DNA of 64,000 bases from the NCBI GenBank assembly GCA_016288205.1, contig JAEEYO010000036.1, positions 21,546 to 85,545 of the forward strand. The letters run 5' to 3'. The stretch is from Treponema sp. (lineage in GTDB: Bacteria > Spirochaetota > Spirochaetia > Treponematales > Treponemataceae). Shown one piece after another: positions 14,612 through 23,389 of the stretch. The notes beneath the pieces were generated by a model. The model was not told the DNA's origin, searched no databases, and saw only the letters and a program-made list of their open reading frames with translations. The position numbers were made by a program, and so were the translations under genes. Numbering within the stretch: the stretch's first letter is position 1; every line of letters begins with the position of its first letter.

Positions 14612-15766
14612 ATGAAAGACAAGACATTCTCCTTTTCCTACCCCGCCGACTCTGGCTTCAAGGGTACGGACATTCATTTTTACTCGGGCACTCCCGACCT
14701 TGAGGCGATTTTTTTCAACACGGACGAAAAGAAATCTTCCCAAAGACTTTTTGTTACAGACAAAACTCTGGCATCCCTTCCATCAGTCAAAAAATTCAGC
14801 GAAAAATTTACGGACAGCGGGGACACATCAATTCCGGGCATTACATACGCAAAACGAGGCACTGACATTCTTGCTGTAATCGGTGCGGGTGAAAAGTTCA
14901 AGACCATGGACAGCATTCTTTCCATTGAAAGCGTCGCAATCAAAAACAACTTCAACAGAAACTGTACTTTCATAGCCATCGGTGGCGGTGTGATGAGCGA
15001 CATGGTTGCCTTCGCTGCATCAATTTTCAAGCGCGGAGTCTCGGTTGATTTTGTTCCAACAACTCTGCTTTCTATGGTGGACGCGTCCATCGGAGGAAAA
15101 ACCGGAGTTGATTTCAGCAACTACAAAAACATGGTCGGCACTTTCTGGCCAGCAGACAATCTCTACGTCTGGTCTGATTTTGTAAAGACATTGCCCGAAA
15201 ACGAATTCCGCTCAGGACTCGGAGAGGCATTAAAAACAGCCCTGCTCTTCAACGAAGAGATGCTCAATCTGTTCAGGACAGAAAAAGACAAGGTTCTCGC
15301 AAGGGATTCCGAAATCATCGGCAAAGTAATTTCCGAATGTGCCAAGGCAAAGGCAATCATAGTTGAGGAAGATCTCAGGGAGCACGGACGGCGCGCGTTT
15401 TTGAATCTGGGACATACTTTCGGACATGCGCTTGAATCCGTTGCTGGACTCGGAGCTATCACCCACGGAGAAGCCGTCATGTGGGGAATCGGAAGAGCCT
15501 TGGATTTGAGCGTAAGACTTTCTCTTTGCACGAAAGAATATGCGGAGAGCTGCAAGACACTTTTTGCCGATTACGGTTACGACATGAATCCGGTTCCAGA
15601 AGCCCTTAAATCTTTTGGCGGCGACCGTGTAAAATCACTTATTGAGGCAATGCGCAAGGATAAAAAAAATCAGTCCAGCGAAATCCGTCTCACACTGCAG
15701 AAGGGACTTTGCGACACTGTGATTCAGACTGCAAGCGACAGCGACATTGAGGCGGTACTCGCATGA
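14612..15766 (+). CDS. aroB: 3-dehydroquinate synthase
   Basis: This 384-residue cytoplasmic enzyme converts DAHP to 3-dehydroquinate, the second step of the shikimate pathway, using NAD and a divalent metal. Visible motifs are GGGVMSD at 124-130 (nucleotide binding), PTTLLSMVDASIGGKTG at 149-165 and LGHTFGHALE at 266-275, which includes metal-binding histidine. Length is close to the family norm. The first motif is slightly diverged (SDMVAF where GDLAGF is usual). Its stop overlaps the start of the cysteine desulfurase by ATGA, an unusual pairing. No other aro genes are in the window. Confidence 0.92.
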   Translation: MKDKTFSFSYPADSGFKGTDIHFYSGTPDLEAIFFNTDEKKSSQRLFVTDKTLASLPSVKKFSEKFTDSGDTSIPGITYAKRGTDILAVIGAGEKFKTMDSILSIESVAIKNNFNRNCTFIAIGGGVMSDMVAFAASIFKRGVSVDFVPTTLLSMVDASIGGKTGVDFSNYKNMVGTFWPADNLYVWSDFVKTLPENEFRSGLGEALKTALLFNEEMLNLFRTEKDKVLARDSEIIGKVISECAKAKAIIVEEDLREHGRRAFLNLGHTFGHALESVAGLGAITHGEAVMWGIGRALDLSVRLSLCTKEYAESCKTLFADYGYDMNPVPEALKSFGGDRVKSLIEAMRKDKKNQSSEIRLTLQKGLCDTVIQTASDSDIEAVLA

Positions 15767-16947
15767 CAGAGAGCAAAAAGATTTCACGAGAACATTATTT
15801 TGATTGGGCCGCGACATCCCCTTCCGACGAGGAGATAATCAGAAAGGCTCTGGACATTTCTCTGGAGCACTGGGGAAATCCTTCGAGCATACATGAGGCC
15901 GGAACCGATGCAAAAAAAGCGTTAACTGAGGCAAGGAAGATTGCGGCAGAGGCACTCGGAGTAAAAGAGTCAACAATTTTTTTCACATCGGGAGGAACTG
16001 AAAGCGACCACATTCCCCTTCTCTCCATGCTCACACGCCCGAACCAGGGAAGCATAATCCTGAGCGCGATTGAGCATCCTGCAATGCGGGAAATGGCAAA
16101 GGCAATGGAAAACTGCGGATGGAAAATCATCACGGTAAGCCCGGACAAAAACGGATTCATCACACCTGAGAGCATTGTGGAAAAAATTCAGGACGACACG
16201 ACCTTCGTTTCAGTGATGGCGGTGAACAACGAGACAGGTGCGGTGCAGCCATACGCCGAGATTGCAAAATCTATTGAGGAAGCGTGCAAGGGAAAAAGAA
16301 AAGCGATTTTCCATGTGGACTGCGTTCAGGGAGCCGGAAAAATCCCACTTGATTTAAGCAAGGTTGACGCGGCATCTGTAAGCGCGCATAAAATCGGAGG
16401 ACCGAGGGGCGCTGGACTTCTTTACCTGAGCCGTCAGATCACTCCATTTTTGCGAGGCGGCGGACAGGAAGGCGGAATCAGGAGCGGGACGGAAAATCTT
16501 TTCGGTGCGACGGCCCTTGCAATGTGCCTTAGAAAATATGCAATCAGCGAGAGAAATCCCGAAGCCATGAAGCGGTTCAAGGACCAAGAGGAGATGACCC
16601 AAAGATTCATCGAATCACTAAAGGAAATCCCAGGATGCAAAATCATCCCGCACGGACGCATGGAGGACCAAGGCCTTAATTTTTCACCGTGGATTGTGCA
16701 GGCGGCATTTCCGGGCATTCCGGGTCAGGTGATGGAAAGGGCTTTGAGCGAGCAGGGATTTTACATCTCCACAGGAAGCGCGTGCTCTTCGGGCAAACAG
16801 TCCCGACCGGTTTTGGACAGCATGAACGTAAGCCGCGAGGAAAAGGAATCCTCGGTAAGATTCAGCTTCGGATCTTCGACCACGGAAAAGGCAATGGGAG
16901 AACTCATTGAAAAAGTAAGGGAGATTGCGGCAAGATTCGCACACTAG
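15763..16947 (+). CDS. Cysteine desulfurase (NifS/IscS family)
   Basis: This 394-residue PLP enzyme takes sulfur from cysteine for Fe-S cluster or thio-cofactor assembly. The PLP lysine is Lys210 in SAHKIGGPRG, and the persulfide-forming cysteine is Cys341 in STGSACSSGKQS, the short loop typical of NifS/IscS (class I) enzymes. Active-site residues are complete. No iscU, sufB or thiI is adjacent, so the acceptor is not evident. It is translationally coupled to aroB by a 4-base overlap. IscS versus NifS naming cannot be settled here. Confidence 0.9.
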   Translation: MTESKKISREHYFDWAATSPSDEEIIRKALDISLEHWGNPSSIHEAGTDAKKALTEARKIAAEALGVKESTIFFTSGGTESDHIPLLSMLTRPNQGSIILSAIEHPAMREMAKAMENCGWKIITVSPDKNGFITPESIVEKIQDDTTFVSVMAVNNETGAVQPYAEIAKSIEEACKGKRKAIFHVDCVQGAGKIPLDLSKVDAASVSAHKIGGPRGAGLLYLSRQITPFLRGGGQEGGIRSGTENLFGATALAMCLRKYAISERNPEAMKRFKDQEEMTQRFIESLKEIPGCKIIPHGRMEDQGLNFSPWIVQAAFPGIPGQVMERALSEQGFYISTGSACSSGKQSRPVLDSMNVSREEKESSVRFSFGSSTTEKAMGELIEKVREIAARFAH

Positions 16948-16981
16948 GATTAGGAAAACGCTGTATCCTTAAAAAACTTGC

Positions 16982-17010
16982 TTGTAATCTGAGGGAATTT
17001 GTTTTATAAT
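16982..17010 (+). promoter_or_regulatory. Promoter of nrdR
   Basis: TTGTAA (16982-16987), a 17-base spacer and TATAAT (17005-17010), followed by AGAGGT (17018-17023) and ATG at 17029. I see no NrdR-box palindrome here. Confidence 0.65.
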
Positions 17011-17028
17011 TAAACAAAGAGGTGCAAA

Positions 17029-17499
17029 ATGAGGTGTCCATCATGCGGAAGTCTGGATGACAAAGTGATAGAGTCCAGGACGATGATTAACGGAGAAAGC
17101 ATAAGACGGAGACGGGAATGCAATGTCTGCCACTACAGATTTACTAGCTACGAGAGGATTGAGGAACGGCCTTTCATGGTTGTGAAGCGGGACGGCAGGC
17201 GTGAGCCATTCGATCAGGAAAAGCTTTCGAGGGGCATTGAACGCGCGCTGGAAAAACGTCCGGTCTCAACGAGCATGGTGGATCAGATTGTCACCGAGAT
17301 TGAGGATGAAGCCTACGAAAAGGGAAAGACCTCACGCGAAATCACCACGTCCGATCTGGGAGAAATCGTGCTCAAGAGGCTAAACGATGTGGACAAGGTT
17401 GCATACATCCGCTTCGCGAGCGTGTACAAGCACTTCAACAATCTGGATGAGTTTATAAATGAGGTAAAAAAAATCGGGGAGGCCGACAAAAACTCGTAG
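17029..17499 (+). CDS. nrdR: Transcriptional repressor NrdR
   Basis: This 156-residue regulator of ribonucleotide reductase genes has an N-terminal zinc ribbon with Cys3, Cys6, Cys31 and Cys34 (CPSC...CNVC). An ATP-cone at about 49-139 senses ATP/dATP levels. Length and domain order match the family exactly. A clear promoter and ribosome site precede it. The 3' end of the gene contains a hairpin that serves as a terminator for the opposing gene. No nrd genes are in the window. Confidence 0.95.
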   Translation: MRCPSCGSLDDKVIESRTMINGESIRRRRECNVCHYRFTSYERIEERPFMVVKRDGRREPFDQEKLSRGIERALEKRPVSTSMVDQIVTEIEDEAYEKGKTSREITTSDLGEIVLKRLNDVDKVAYIRFASVYKHFNNLDEFINEVKKIGEADKNS

Positions 17500-17510
17500 C
17501 GACTTCCCCG
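17468..17510 (-). terminator. Intrinsic terminator for the convergent secreted-protein gene, embedded in the nrdR 3' end
   Basis: CGGGGAGG at 17475-17482 pairs with the complementary arm ending GACTTCCCCG at 17510 (8 pairs including a wobble). Read on the minus strand the stem is followed by a run of eight T (17467-17474 region), as in a strong rho-independent terminator. On the plus strand only TTAAAA follows, so it is weaker in that direction. Confidence 0.65.
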
Positions 17511-17544
17511 TTAAAATCCGATGTCAAATCAGCACAGCATTAAA

Positions 17545-18762
17545 TCAGCTTTCGGAACCGGCACTGCTTCTGCTGATTCGTGAAGATGCCTTGTTTTTCC
17601 AGTAATTGTCGGGAAGAGTGTCGCCAAGCACGGTGAAAAGCCCCGCCGCAAAAGACGTGTATCCCATTTCACCGGCTACGTCAGCAAGATTGTAGAAAAG
17701 CTCCCAGATTCCGTTGTCATGTCCCCAGTTCACGATGTCCGAATATTCCCCGGCTTTTTTGAGCAAATCCGCAAGTGACTGATATTTGAAATTAGTCAGA
17801 CGGTCACCAAGGGTCTCTTCAATTCTGGTAACTGCAATCACAGTGGCAAGGGCGGCGCAACGCAGGGACTTTGATTTTTCACTTCTCACCTTCTTCGGAT
17901 CGGAAAGCATGGTTGAGACCGTCTTGTAATATTTTGAGAGTCCGTCAAGAGCCGCAAGAGAGCGGTCCACATTGCTTCTGTAAAGAATAAAGAATCTGTC
18001 CACGGATTTCGGTGTGTTTCCGGAGATAACGGTCTCCATGCTCTTCATAAAGATTGCGTCGGTGTAGAACTCATCGTCCGCAAGGATGTCCAGCATGTAT
18101 TTCTCGTAATCAGTAAAATAAGGAGAGGATTTGCCGGAATTTCTCAGATACTCGGCATAGTCGGAAGCCTCAAGCTGATTTTTCGCCATTTTGCCAAGGT
18201 CATAAAGGATGTCGTACTTAACCTCGGGCACACTGAGCAAATCTGCGGCTTCATACGCCTTTTTCATGTAAAGAGACGCGTTCTTCACCTCTCCCTCAAC
18301 CATGTAGACTGAACCCAAAAGATAGTCCGCCTCAGGATAAGAATTGTTGCGGTTGATGAAAGAAAGCAGGTTTGAAAAGCTGTTTTTGAACTTTGCGTCG
18401 CCGTAAGTTGAAAGATAGGAGCGGACAATGTCAAGGGCATTCTTCTGCTTGGTCTTGTCAAGGGCCTGGATTACCACGTTCAGCTCATCACCGGCATTTC
18501 GCACGCTGGAAATTCTCTGCGCATGATCAAGCGTATACTGCTCCCACTGAATCTGAGACATTCGTTTTTTCTTTGCCTGCTCAGCAAGCGAAACACAGCG
18601 TCCGTACTCGCCGAAATCAAAAGCATCCTGAGCCTGCTTCAAAATGTACCAATACTCGTCACCGGCAGGTTTTCTTACTACAATGGAACCTTCCGCCCCC
18701 ACGCTCACGGCTGTAAATGCCATAACAAGACTCAGAACACATATTTTCAAGACTGCTTTCAT
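17545..18762 (-). CDS. Secreted helical-repeat protein of unknown function
   Basis: This 405-residue protein has a clear signal peptide (MKAVLKICVLSLVMAFTAVS, cleavage after VGA). The mature part is almost entirely helical with TPR-like hairpins (for example YWYILKQAQDAFDFGEYGRC and YPEADYLLGSVYMVEGE), suggesting a periplasmic scaffold. No lipobox cysteine is present. It stands alone between nrdR and ispG, with its own terminator at 17468-17510. I do not recognise a named family. Confidence 0.65.
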   Translation of the reverse strand: MKAVLKICVLSLVMAFTAVSVGAEGSIVVRKPAGDEYWYILKQAQDAFDFGEYGRCVSLAEQAKKKRMSQIQWEQYTLDHAQRISSVRNAGDELNVVIQALDKTKQKNALDIVRSYLSTYGDAKFKNSFSNLLSFINRNNSYPEADYLLGSVYMVEGEVKNASLYMKKAYEAADLLSVPEVKYDILYDLGKMAKNQLEASDYAEYLRNSGKSSPYFTDYEKYMLDILADDEFYTDAIFMKSMETVISGNTPKSVDRFFILYRSNVDRSLAALDGLSKYYKTVSTMLSDPKKVRSEKSKSLRCAALATVIAVTRIEETLGDRLTNFKYQSLADLLKKAGEYSDIVNWGHDNGIWELFYNLADVAGEMGYTSFAAGLFTVLGDTLPDNYWKNKASSRISRSSAGSES

Positions 18763-18812
18763 AAAAACACAGACTCCATCAACTTAATTTCTAGTTTAAC
18801 CGGGAAACCGCC

Positions 18813-19907
18813 TTAAAGTTCATTGAGTAGTTCCCTAAACACATTATCGGCATCCGAAGCGTCAATTGTTCGCACAATTTTGCCTTTTTTGAAAAAAACC
18901 ACACGTCCGTCACCGCCGGCGATGCCCAAATCCGCGTGCTTTCCTTCTCCGGGTCCATTAACAACACAACCCATCACGGCAATGGTTACATCTTTTTTCA
19001 TGGAAAGAAGCTCGTTCTGCCATCTTGCGACAAATCCATGCACGTCAAAGCCGATTCTGCCGCACCTCGGACAGCTCACGATTGTGACTCCACCTTCCCT
19101 CTTGCCACATTCACGCAGGATTTCCCGTCCCGCAATGACTTCGTTTTCAGGGGTAGATGAAAGGCTCACACGGATTGTGTCACCGATACCCTCTTTCAAA
19201 AGCGTGGAAAAAGCCAGGGTTGACTTTACGAGTCCGCCGATCAAGGGTCCAGCCTCGGTAACTCCGATGTGCAGGGGGAGGTCGGAAATGCGGGCGAATG
19301 ACTCGTTTGCCTCAACGGTCTCGGAAACTGACGACGCTTTCATGCTCACGGCTACATTGTGAAAATCCAGCTCATCGAAAATCTCCACCTCGCGCATGGC
19401 TGTTTTTGAGAGAGCTTCGGCACGGCTGATTTTTCCACCCTCCACTTCCGCTTCCAAATCCTTGGGCAGACTTCCCGTATTCACTCCGATCCTGATTGCA
19501 AGACCCTTTTCCCTGCAACCGTTGACCACTGCCTCCACACGCTCGCGGCTTCCGATGTTTCCGGGATTGATTCTAATTGCGGCTACATTTCCCTCGATGC
19601 AGGCCAATGCAAGGCGGTAGTCAAAATGTATGTCGGCGACAAGAGGCATCTCGCATCTTTTCTGGATGGCACAGAGACCGGCGGCACTCTCCATGTCCGG
19701 CACGGCGAAACGGATTATGTCACAGCCGAGGGACTTGAGCGTGTTGATTTTACGCAGGATTTCCTCAATCTTTTCGTTGTTTCCGGCCACATCGGAAATG
19801 GGTTCCTTCCACATGGTCTGTATTGTTACGGGAGCACCCCCGCCCACTTCCACACGAGCGATTCCATCATGCCCGCCCAGCACTATCATGCGACTCTTTT
19901 TGTACAT
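18813..19907 (-). CDS. ispG: 4-hydroxy-3-methylbut-2-en-1-yl diphosphate synthase
   Basis: This 364-residue iron-sulfur enzyme performs the penultimate step of the MEP isoprenoid pathway (MEcPP to HMBPP). The [4Fe-4S] ligands are visible as Cys279 and Cys282 (CPRCGR) and Cys314 (GCVVNGPGEG). The TIM-barrel half contains DIHFDYRLAL and RINPGNIG. It is the short bacterial two-domain form. It is separated from the V-ATPase operon by a terminator at 19930-19982. It implies that this organism makes isoprenoids by the MEP route, including the DMAPP used by miaA. Confidence 0.95.
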   Translation of the reverse strand: MYKKSRMIVLGGHDGIARVEVGGGAPVTIQTMWKEPISDVAGNNEKIEEILRKINTLKSLGCDIIRFAVPDMESAAGLCAIQKRCEMPLVADIHFDYRLALACIEGNVAAIRINPGNIGSRERVEAVVNGCREKGLAIRIGVNTGSLPKDLEAEVEGGKISRAEALSKTAMREVEIFDELDFHNVAVSMKASSVSETVEANESFARISDLPLHIGVTEAGPLIGGLVKSTLAFSTLLKEGIGDTIRVSLSSTPENEVIAGREILRECGKREGGVTIVSCPRCGRIGFDVHGFVARWQNELLSMKKDVTIAVMGCVVNGPGEGKHADLGIAGGDGRVVFFKKGKIVRTIDASDADNVFRELLNEL

Positions 19908-19929
19908 ATTACGAGCTTTCTCCTATTTC

Positions 19930-19982
19930 AAAACAAAAATGACCGTCAAAGGCTGATCCTGTACGGACCTCCAAGACGGCCA
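19930..19982 (-). terminator. Intrinsic terminator of the V-ATPase operon
   Basis: On the minus strand TGGCCGTC (19982-19975) pairs with GACGGTCA (19947-19940), 8 pairs including one G-U, and is followed by TTTTTGTTT. It lies between the rotor subunit K stop and ispG. The loop is long (27 bases). Confidence 0.55.
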
Positions 19983-20037
19983 TTGAAAAGTCAGGATACC
20001 ACACAGATATTGCGGCACCCCTAAACGAATGGGTAAA

Positions 20038-20469
20038 TCAGGCAATCATTCCGAAAACCATTGCAAACAGAGCGACGGTTTCGCAAAGACCGACTACCAT
20101 GATGTAGTTTGTGAATCCCTTTCCGGTTTCTCCCAAGGCATCGCTACCTGCGGCACCGGCTTTTCCCTGAGCGATTGCGGACATGCACATTGCAAGACCA
20201 CAAGCAAGACCCAGACCCAGTGAGAACAAAGGATCAAGAGCACCGTCCAAAACCTTTCCCTTCATTGAGTTCATCAGAAGGAAGCCGTAGATGGTCTGTG
20301 TAAGCGGAGCACCCGCAAAAACCACCAGAAGGAAGGGAGCGGGCTTGTTATTCAGGTAGCATCTCTTCCATGCACCAATGGCACCCTGTCCTGCAATTCC
20401 AATTCCAATTGCGCTTCCCATAGCAGCAATACCCATAACCAAACCGGCACCAATCATACCCCAGTTCAT
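20038..20469 (-). CDS. atpK: V-type ATPase subunit K (membrane rotor proteolipid)
   Basis: This 143-residue protein has four transmembrane helices in two hairpins (about 5-30, 46-66, 80-105, 120-142) and forms the ion-carrying c-ring. Compared from memory with the Enterococcus hirae Na+ rotor NtpK, the Na+ ligands appear conserved: Thr57, Gln58, Gln101 and Glu130 (T64, Q65, Q110 and E139 there). This suggests sodium coupling. It is last in the operon, 108 bases behind subunit I, with two small hairpins in the gap that may set its higher expression. Confidence 0.93.
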   Translation of the reverse strand: MNWGMIGAGLVMGIAAMGSAIGIGIAGQGAIGAWKRCYLNNKPAPFLLVVFAGAPLTQTIYGFLLMNSMKGKVLDGALDPLFSLGLGLACGLAMCMSAIAQGKAGAAGSDALGETGKGFTNYIMVVGLCETVALFAMVFGMIA

Positions 20470-20474
20470 AATCT

Positions 20475-20537
20475 TTACTCCTTAAACGCTTTTGCGCTTT
20501 ATATTTTTCTTATTATCAAGCAGGATTTTCGTCCTGC
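20475..20537 (-). promoter_or_regulatory. Intercistronic hairpins upstream of V-ATPase subunit K
   Basis: On the minus strand GCAGGA and TCCTGC (20537-20520) form a 6-pair stem with a 6-base loop. A second small stem, AAGCGC-AAAA-GCGTT, and AAGGAG follow just before the ATG. The first stem lacks a T-run, so it is more likely a processing or stability element than a terminator. The rotor subunit is needed in many copies per enzyme, which would make such an element useful. Confidence 0.4.
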
Positions 20538-20577
20538 CTGTTAAAACCTTACTTAACTGACATTAAAGTCAGATCCA

Positions 20578-22695
20578 TCACCTCAGTTTGCCGAGGCTTC
20601 CCATCGCGTTGATTGCCTTTCCCAGACCCTCAATGCGGATTTCCTTGTTTGCATTTCCGTTCTCGCTAAACGGTCTGTACTTGGTTCCGCTCCATGCCAT
20701 GCCCAGATGCTGAGAGAATTCCAGCGTATTAAGACGCACACCATGAACCACAACCGAAAGCACGTTAAGTATGGCGTTGAGTCCGTGACCGAAGCACAAA
20801 AGCACTACCATCAGGATTCCGAAAATCACCATCTTTGCGACCACACCGCCGTTGGCTCCGAAAATGTTCAAAGCCATGCTGTTTACGGTACTTGAGATTG
20901 CACCGCCCGCAAGAGCAACAGCCCAGAGACGGATGTACGAAACAATGTCACTGAACACGTTGACCACTCCAAGCAGCACGGAAATGATATTCTTGCAGCT
21001 TTCAAGCACGGATTTTCCTATGCTTCCCTCGTAGTTCGAGAAGATGAAGCTCAGGACGAATCCGAAGAGCAGCACACCGATGGCAATCAGCGGCATTGCA
21101 GACGGCAGGTTAACCGCACCGCCAAATATGGAAATTGGATTTCCGGTATCTGACAGAGGATATTTCGTAGCGTCCACGACCAGGCTCATCACCACGTAGA
21201 ACATACCCCAGAGCTGAAGCAGGGATCCCAAATCACCAAGGCATTTAAGGCTCTTTTTGTCGGCCATAAAGCACTTGATGTGAGCGATGCTCAGCTGGAC
21301 CAAGGCAAGCATGAAACAGAAAATCTTCTGGTTTGTGTTCGCAGTGTCCTCAGCAAGCCTGTCTCCCATATTGTAAACCAAATCGAGCTTGGCCTTTGAT
21401 ATGGGTTTCAGAGACAGTCCCACCATCCACTCAGGAAGAACTTTGTAGTCAATTCCGAACCATGAGCAGGTGAAGATTCCGTAAGCCGTGGTGCACAGTC
21501 CCAAAAGGGTCACGAGCACCGGCAGGGATCTTTTTCCGCTCTTTGACTTTGCAAGGAGAAGCAGACCGAGAAGCGAAATTATCGCACCGTATCCAGCATC
21601 TCCGAAAATCATCGCGAAGAAAATGCAGAAGAACAGCAGGAACCATCCAGAGATGTCAAACTCATGGTAGCCCGGCGTAACGTCAAGGAAGTCGGTAAGC
21701 GGATAGATTATGCTCACCAGCTTATTGTTGCGAAGTTTTGTCGGAACAGGATCTTCCTCGGCAGGATCGGATGCTGCGAATGCCCACTCGTTCATCTTGC
21801 AGGCAGACGCGAAATCCTCCATTGAATCCTCTGGAACATAGCCCGTAAGCCATGCGAGTTTGCCGCTTCTGTCTTTCTCTTCCTCGGCAACCTTTTCCAA
21901 AGCTTCCTCAATGGTCTCAAGTCCGGCAGATTTTTCTCCACTCACCTCTTTCGGCATGTCCCTTTCCATTCCACTGAAGATATTCTCAAACTCAATGTTT
22001 CCGGCAAGATTTTCCTTAAAACCGGCAATGGCGGAACTGTATTTCTTTGCGTCCTCAAGGGACTTTTCTATGGAAGAAATCTCATTCTTTGAGGCCGCAA
22101 TCTCAGCCTGGAATTCCCCGGAGGATTTTTCAGGCATGGGCACTGCAAATGCTTCCGGCGGCAAATCTGCGGGTCTCTCCAGAACCTCCTCCTCGGAAAG
22201 AAGAAGGAAACGGATGATTTTTCCCACGGAGTTAACCACCATGGTCTTTGAGTTCTCACCGATGAGTCCGTACTTTTCCACGGGAATCTCATACATATAC
22301 ATGCAGACACCCTTTTCGGCAAGGTACTTAAAATCATCGGGATTGACGGAACCCCATTTGGAAAGTCTGTCAAGCTCCTGCGTGTCCTGCGAAATCAAAT
22401 CCATGAGGGCTTTTTTTCTGTCACTCAGCGCGACAATCTCCCTTGCCCTCTTGTCAGCCTCATCGCTTGAAAGCTCCACCTGCGCGGGAAGCAACTTTTT
22501 GGGCAGCTTTATTTCGTCAAGAACGGAAAGAGCCTTATCAGCCGCAGCGCTCGCATCCTTGAAAGCCTGCAAGACGGGACCATGCCCCTCCACAGTCTCC
22601 AGATGCACAAGCCCAATCTTCCTGAGCTTTTTGAGCGCGGATTTTCTCTCAGAATTCAGCATTACAATGGAGACTTTTTTCATGGGTACAATCAT
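20578..22695 (-). CDS. atpI: V-type ATPase subunit I (stator a-subunit)
   Basis: This 705-residue protein has a long cytoplasmic coiled-coil half (about 1-330) that binds the peripheral stalk and a membrane half with about seven or eight helices (from about 350). The conserved arginine facing the rotor is Arg589 in SYIRLWAVALAGG. Length is normal for the archaeal/bacterial family. The start overlaps the subunit D stop by 4 bases. Confidence 0.93.
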   Translation of the reverse strand: MIVPMKKVSIVMLNSERKSALKKLRKIGLVHLETVEGHGPVLQAFKDASAAADKALSVLDEIKLPKKLLPAQVELSSDEADKRAREIVALSDRKKALMDLISQDTQELDRLSKWGSVNPDDFKYLAEKGVCMYMYEIPVEKYGLIGENSKTMVVNSVGKIIRFLLLSEEEVLERPADLPPEAFAVPMPEKSSGEFQAEIAASKNEISSIEKSLEDAKKYSSAIAGFKENLAGNIEFENIFSGMERDMPKEVSGEKSAGLETIEEALEKVAEEEKDRSGKLAWLTGYVPEDSMEDFASACKMNEWAFAASDPAEEDPVPTKLRNNKLVSIIYPLTDFLDVTPGYHEFDISGWFLLFFCIFFAMIFGDAGYGAIISLLGLLLLAKSKSGKRSLPVLVTLLGLCTTAYGIFTCSWFGIDYKVLPEWMVGLSLKPISKAKLDLVYNMGDRLAEDTANTNQKIFCFMLALVQLSIAHIKCFMADKKSLKCLGDLGSLLQLWGMFYVVMSLVVDATKYPLSDTGNPISIFGGAVNLPSAMPLIAIGVLLFGFVLSFIFSNYEGSIGKSVLESCKNIISVLLGVVNVFSDIVSYIRLWAVALAGGAISSTVNSMALNIFGANGGVVAKMVIFGILMVVLLCFGHGLNAILNVLSVVVHGVRLNTLEFSQHLGMAWSGTKYRPFSENGNANKEIRIEGLGKAINAMGSLGKLR

Positions 22696-23378
22696 TTTTT
22701 AGCCTCCTTCTTTGCTGTGGTTCTGGTCGTACGTCTCTTTTTGGGAGCCTCATCCTCCTCATCCACAACAACAGGTGTTGCAGAAGCGGACTGTAGCTTC
22801 CTCTTTGAGATCTTACTTCTAACAACGGCGGCAACCTGCTCATCACCAAGGAAAATACCGATTTTCTTGATGTTGGCCTTTGTCTCCGGAATTTTTACCT
22901 TTTCAAACAGGTTCACTCTCTGGCTTGTGGTCCTGAGCTCCTGGGTCAGCAATCTTACCTGCTCCTCCAGAACCTCGGCTTCCAAATCCAGCTCAAGTTC
23001 CCGCTCCATCCGGTCTGCAGCCATATCAATCCACAGAGGGGTCGAATAGAGGTCGTAGTCACCACGGCCAAAATCAGCACCCTCATAGATTGGGATTTTC
23101 ACACCGGCAATGTTGCTCCAGCCCTTCTTGATGTTTCTTACTGTCACCATGTCGGGCTTGAAGGCATCTTTTTCACCAAAGACGGAGATCCATTTCTGGA
23201 AATCCTCCTCAAGTGCTTTCTTTTCCTCTCGGACTGCCTTGCACTTTTCATCTATGGTGCGGATTTCTGACTGCAGCTGCTGTTTTTTGAGCGTAAGGGT
23301 CGGAAGATAACGCTGATACATTTTCAGCGCGTCTTTCTGTGCCTTCTGCTCGTTTTTCGTCAGCTTAATCTTTGCCAT
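22692..23378 (-). CDS. atpD: V-type ATPase subunit D (central shaft)
   Basis: This 228-residue central shaft subunit is mostly coiled coil (N-terminal LTKNEQKAQKDALKMYQRYL). It ends in an atypical basic tail of about 25 residues (KKRRTTRTTAKKEAKK) beyond the usual C-terminus. It lies 11 bases downstream of subunit B. The usual shaft partner, subunit F, is not encoded in the operon. Confidence 0.92.
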   Translation of the reverse strand: MAKIKLTKNEQKAQKDALKMYQRYLPTLTLKKQQLQSEIRTIDEKCKAVREEKKALEEDFQKWISVFGEKDAFKPDMVTVRNIKKGWSNIAGVKIPIYEGADFGRGDYDLYSTPLWIDMAADRMERELELDLEAEVLEEQVRLLTQELRTTSQRVNLFEKVKIPETKANIKKIGIFLGDEQVAAVVRSKISKRKLQSASATPVVVDEEDEAPKKRRTTRTTAKKEAKK

Positions 23379-23389
23379 TCAGTATCCTC

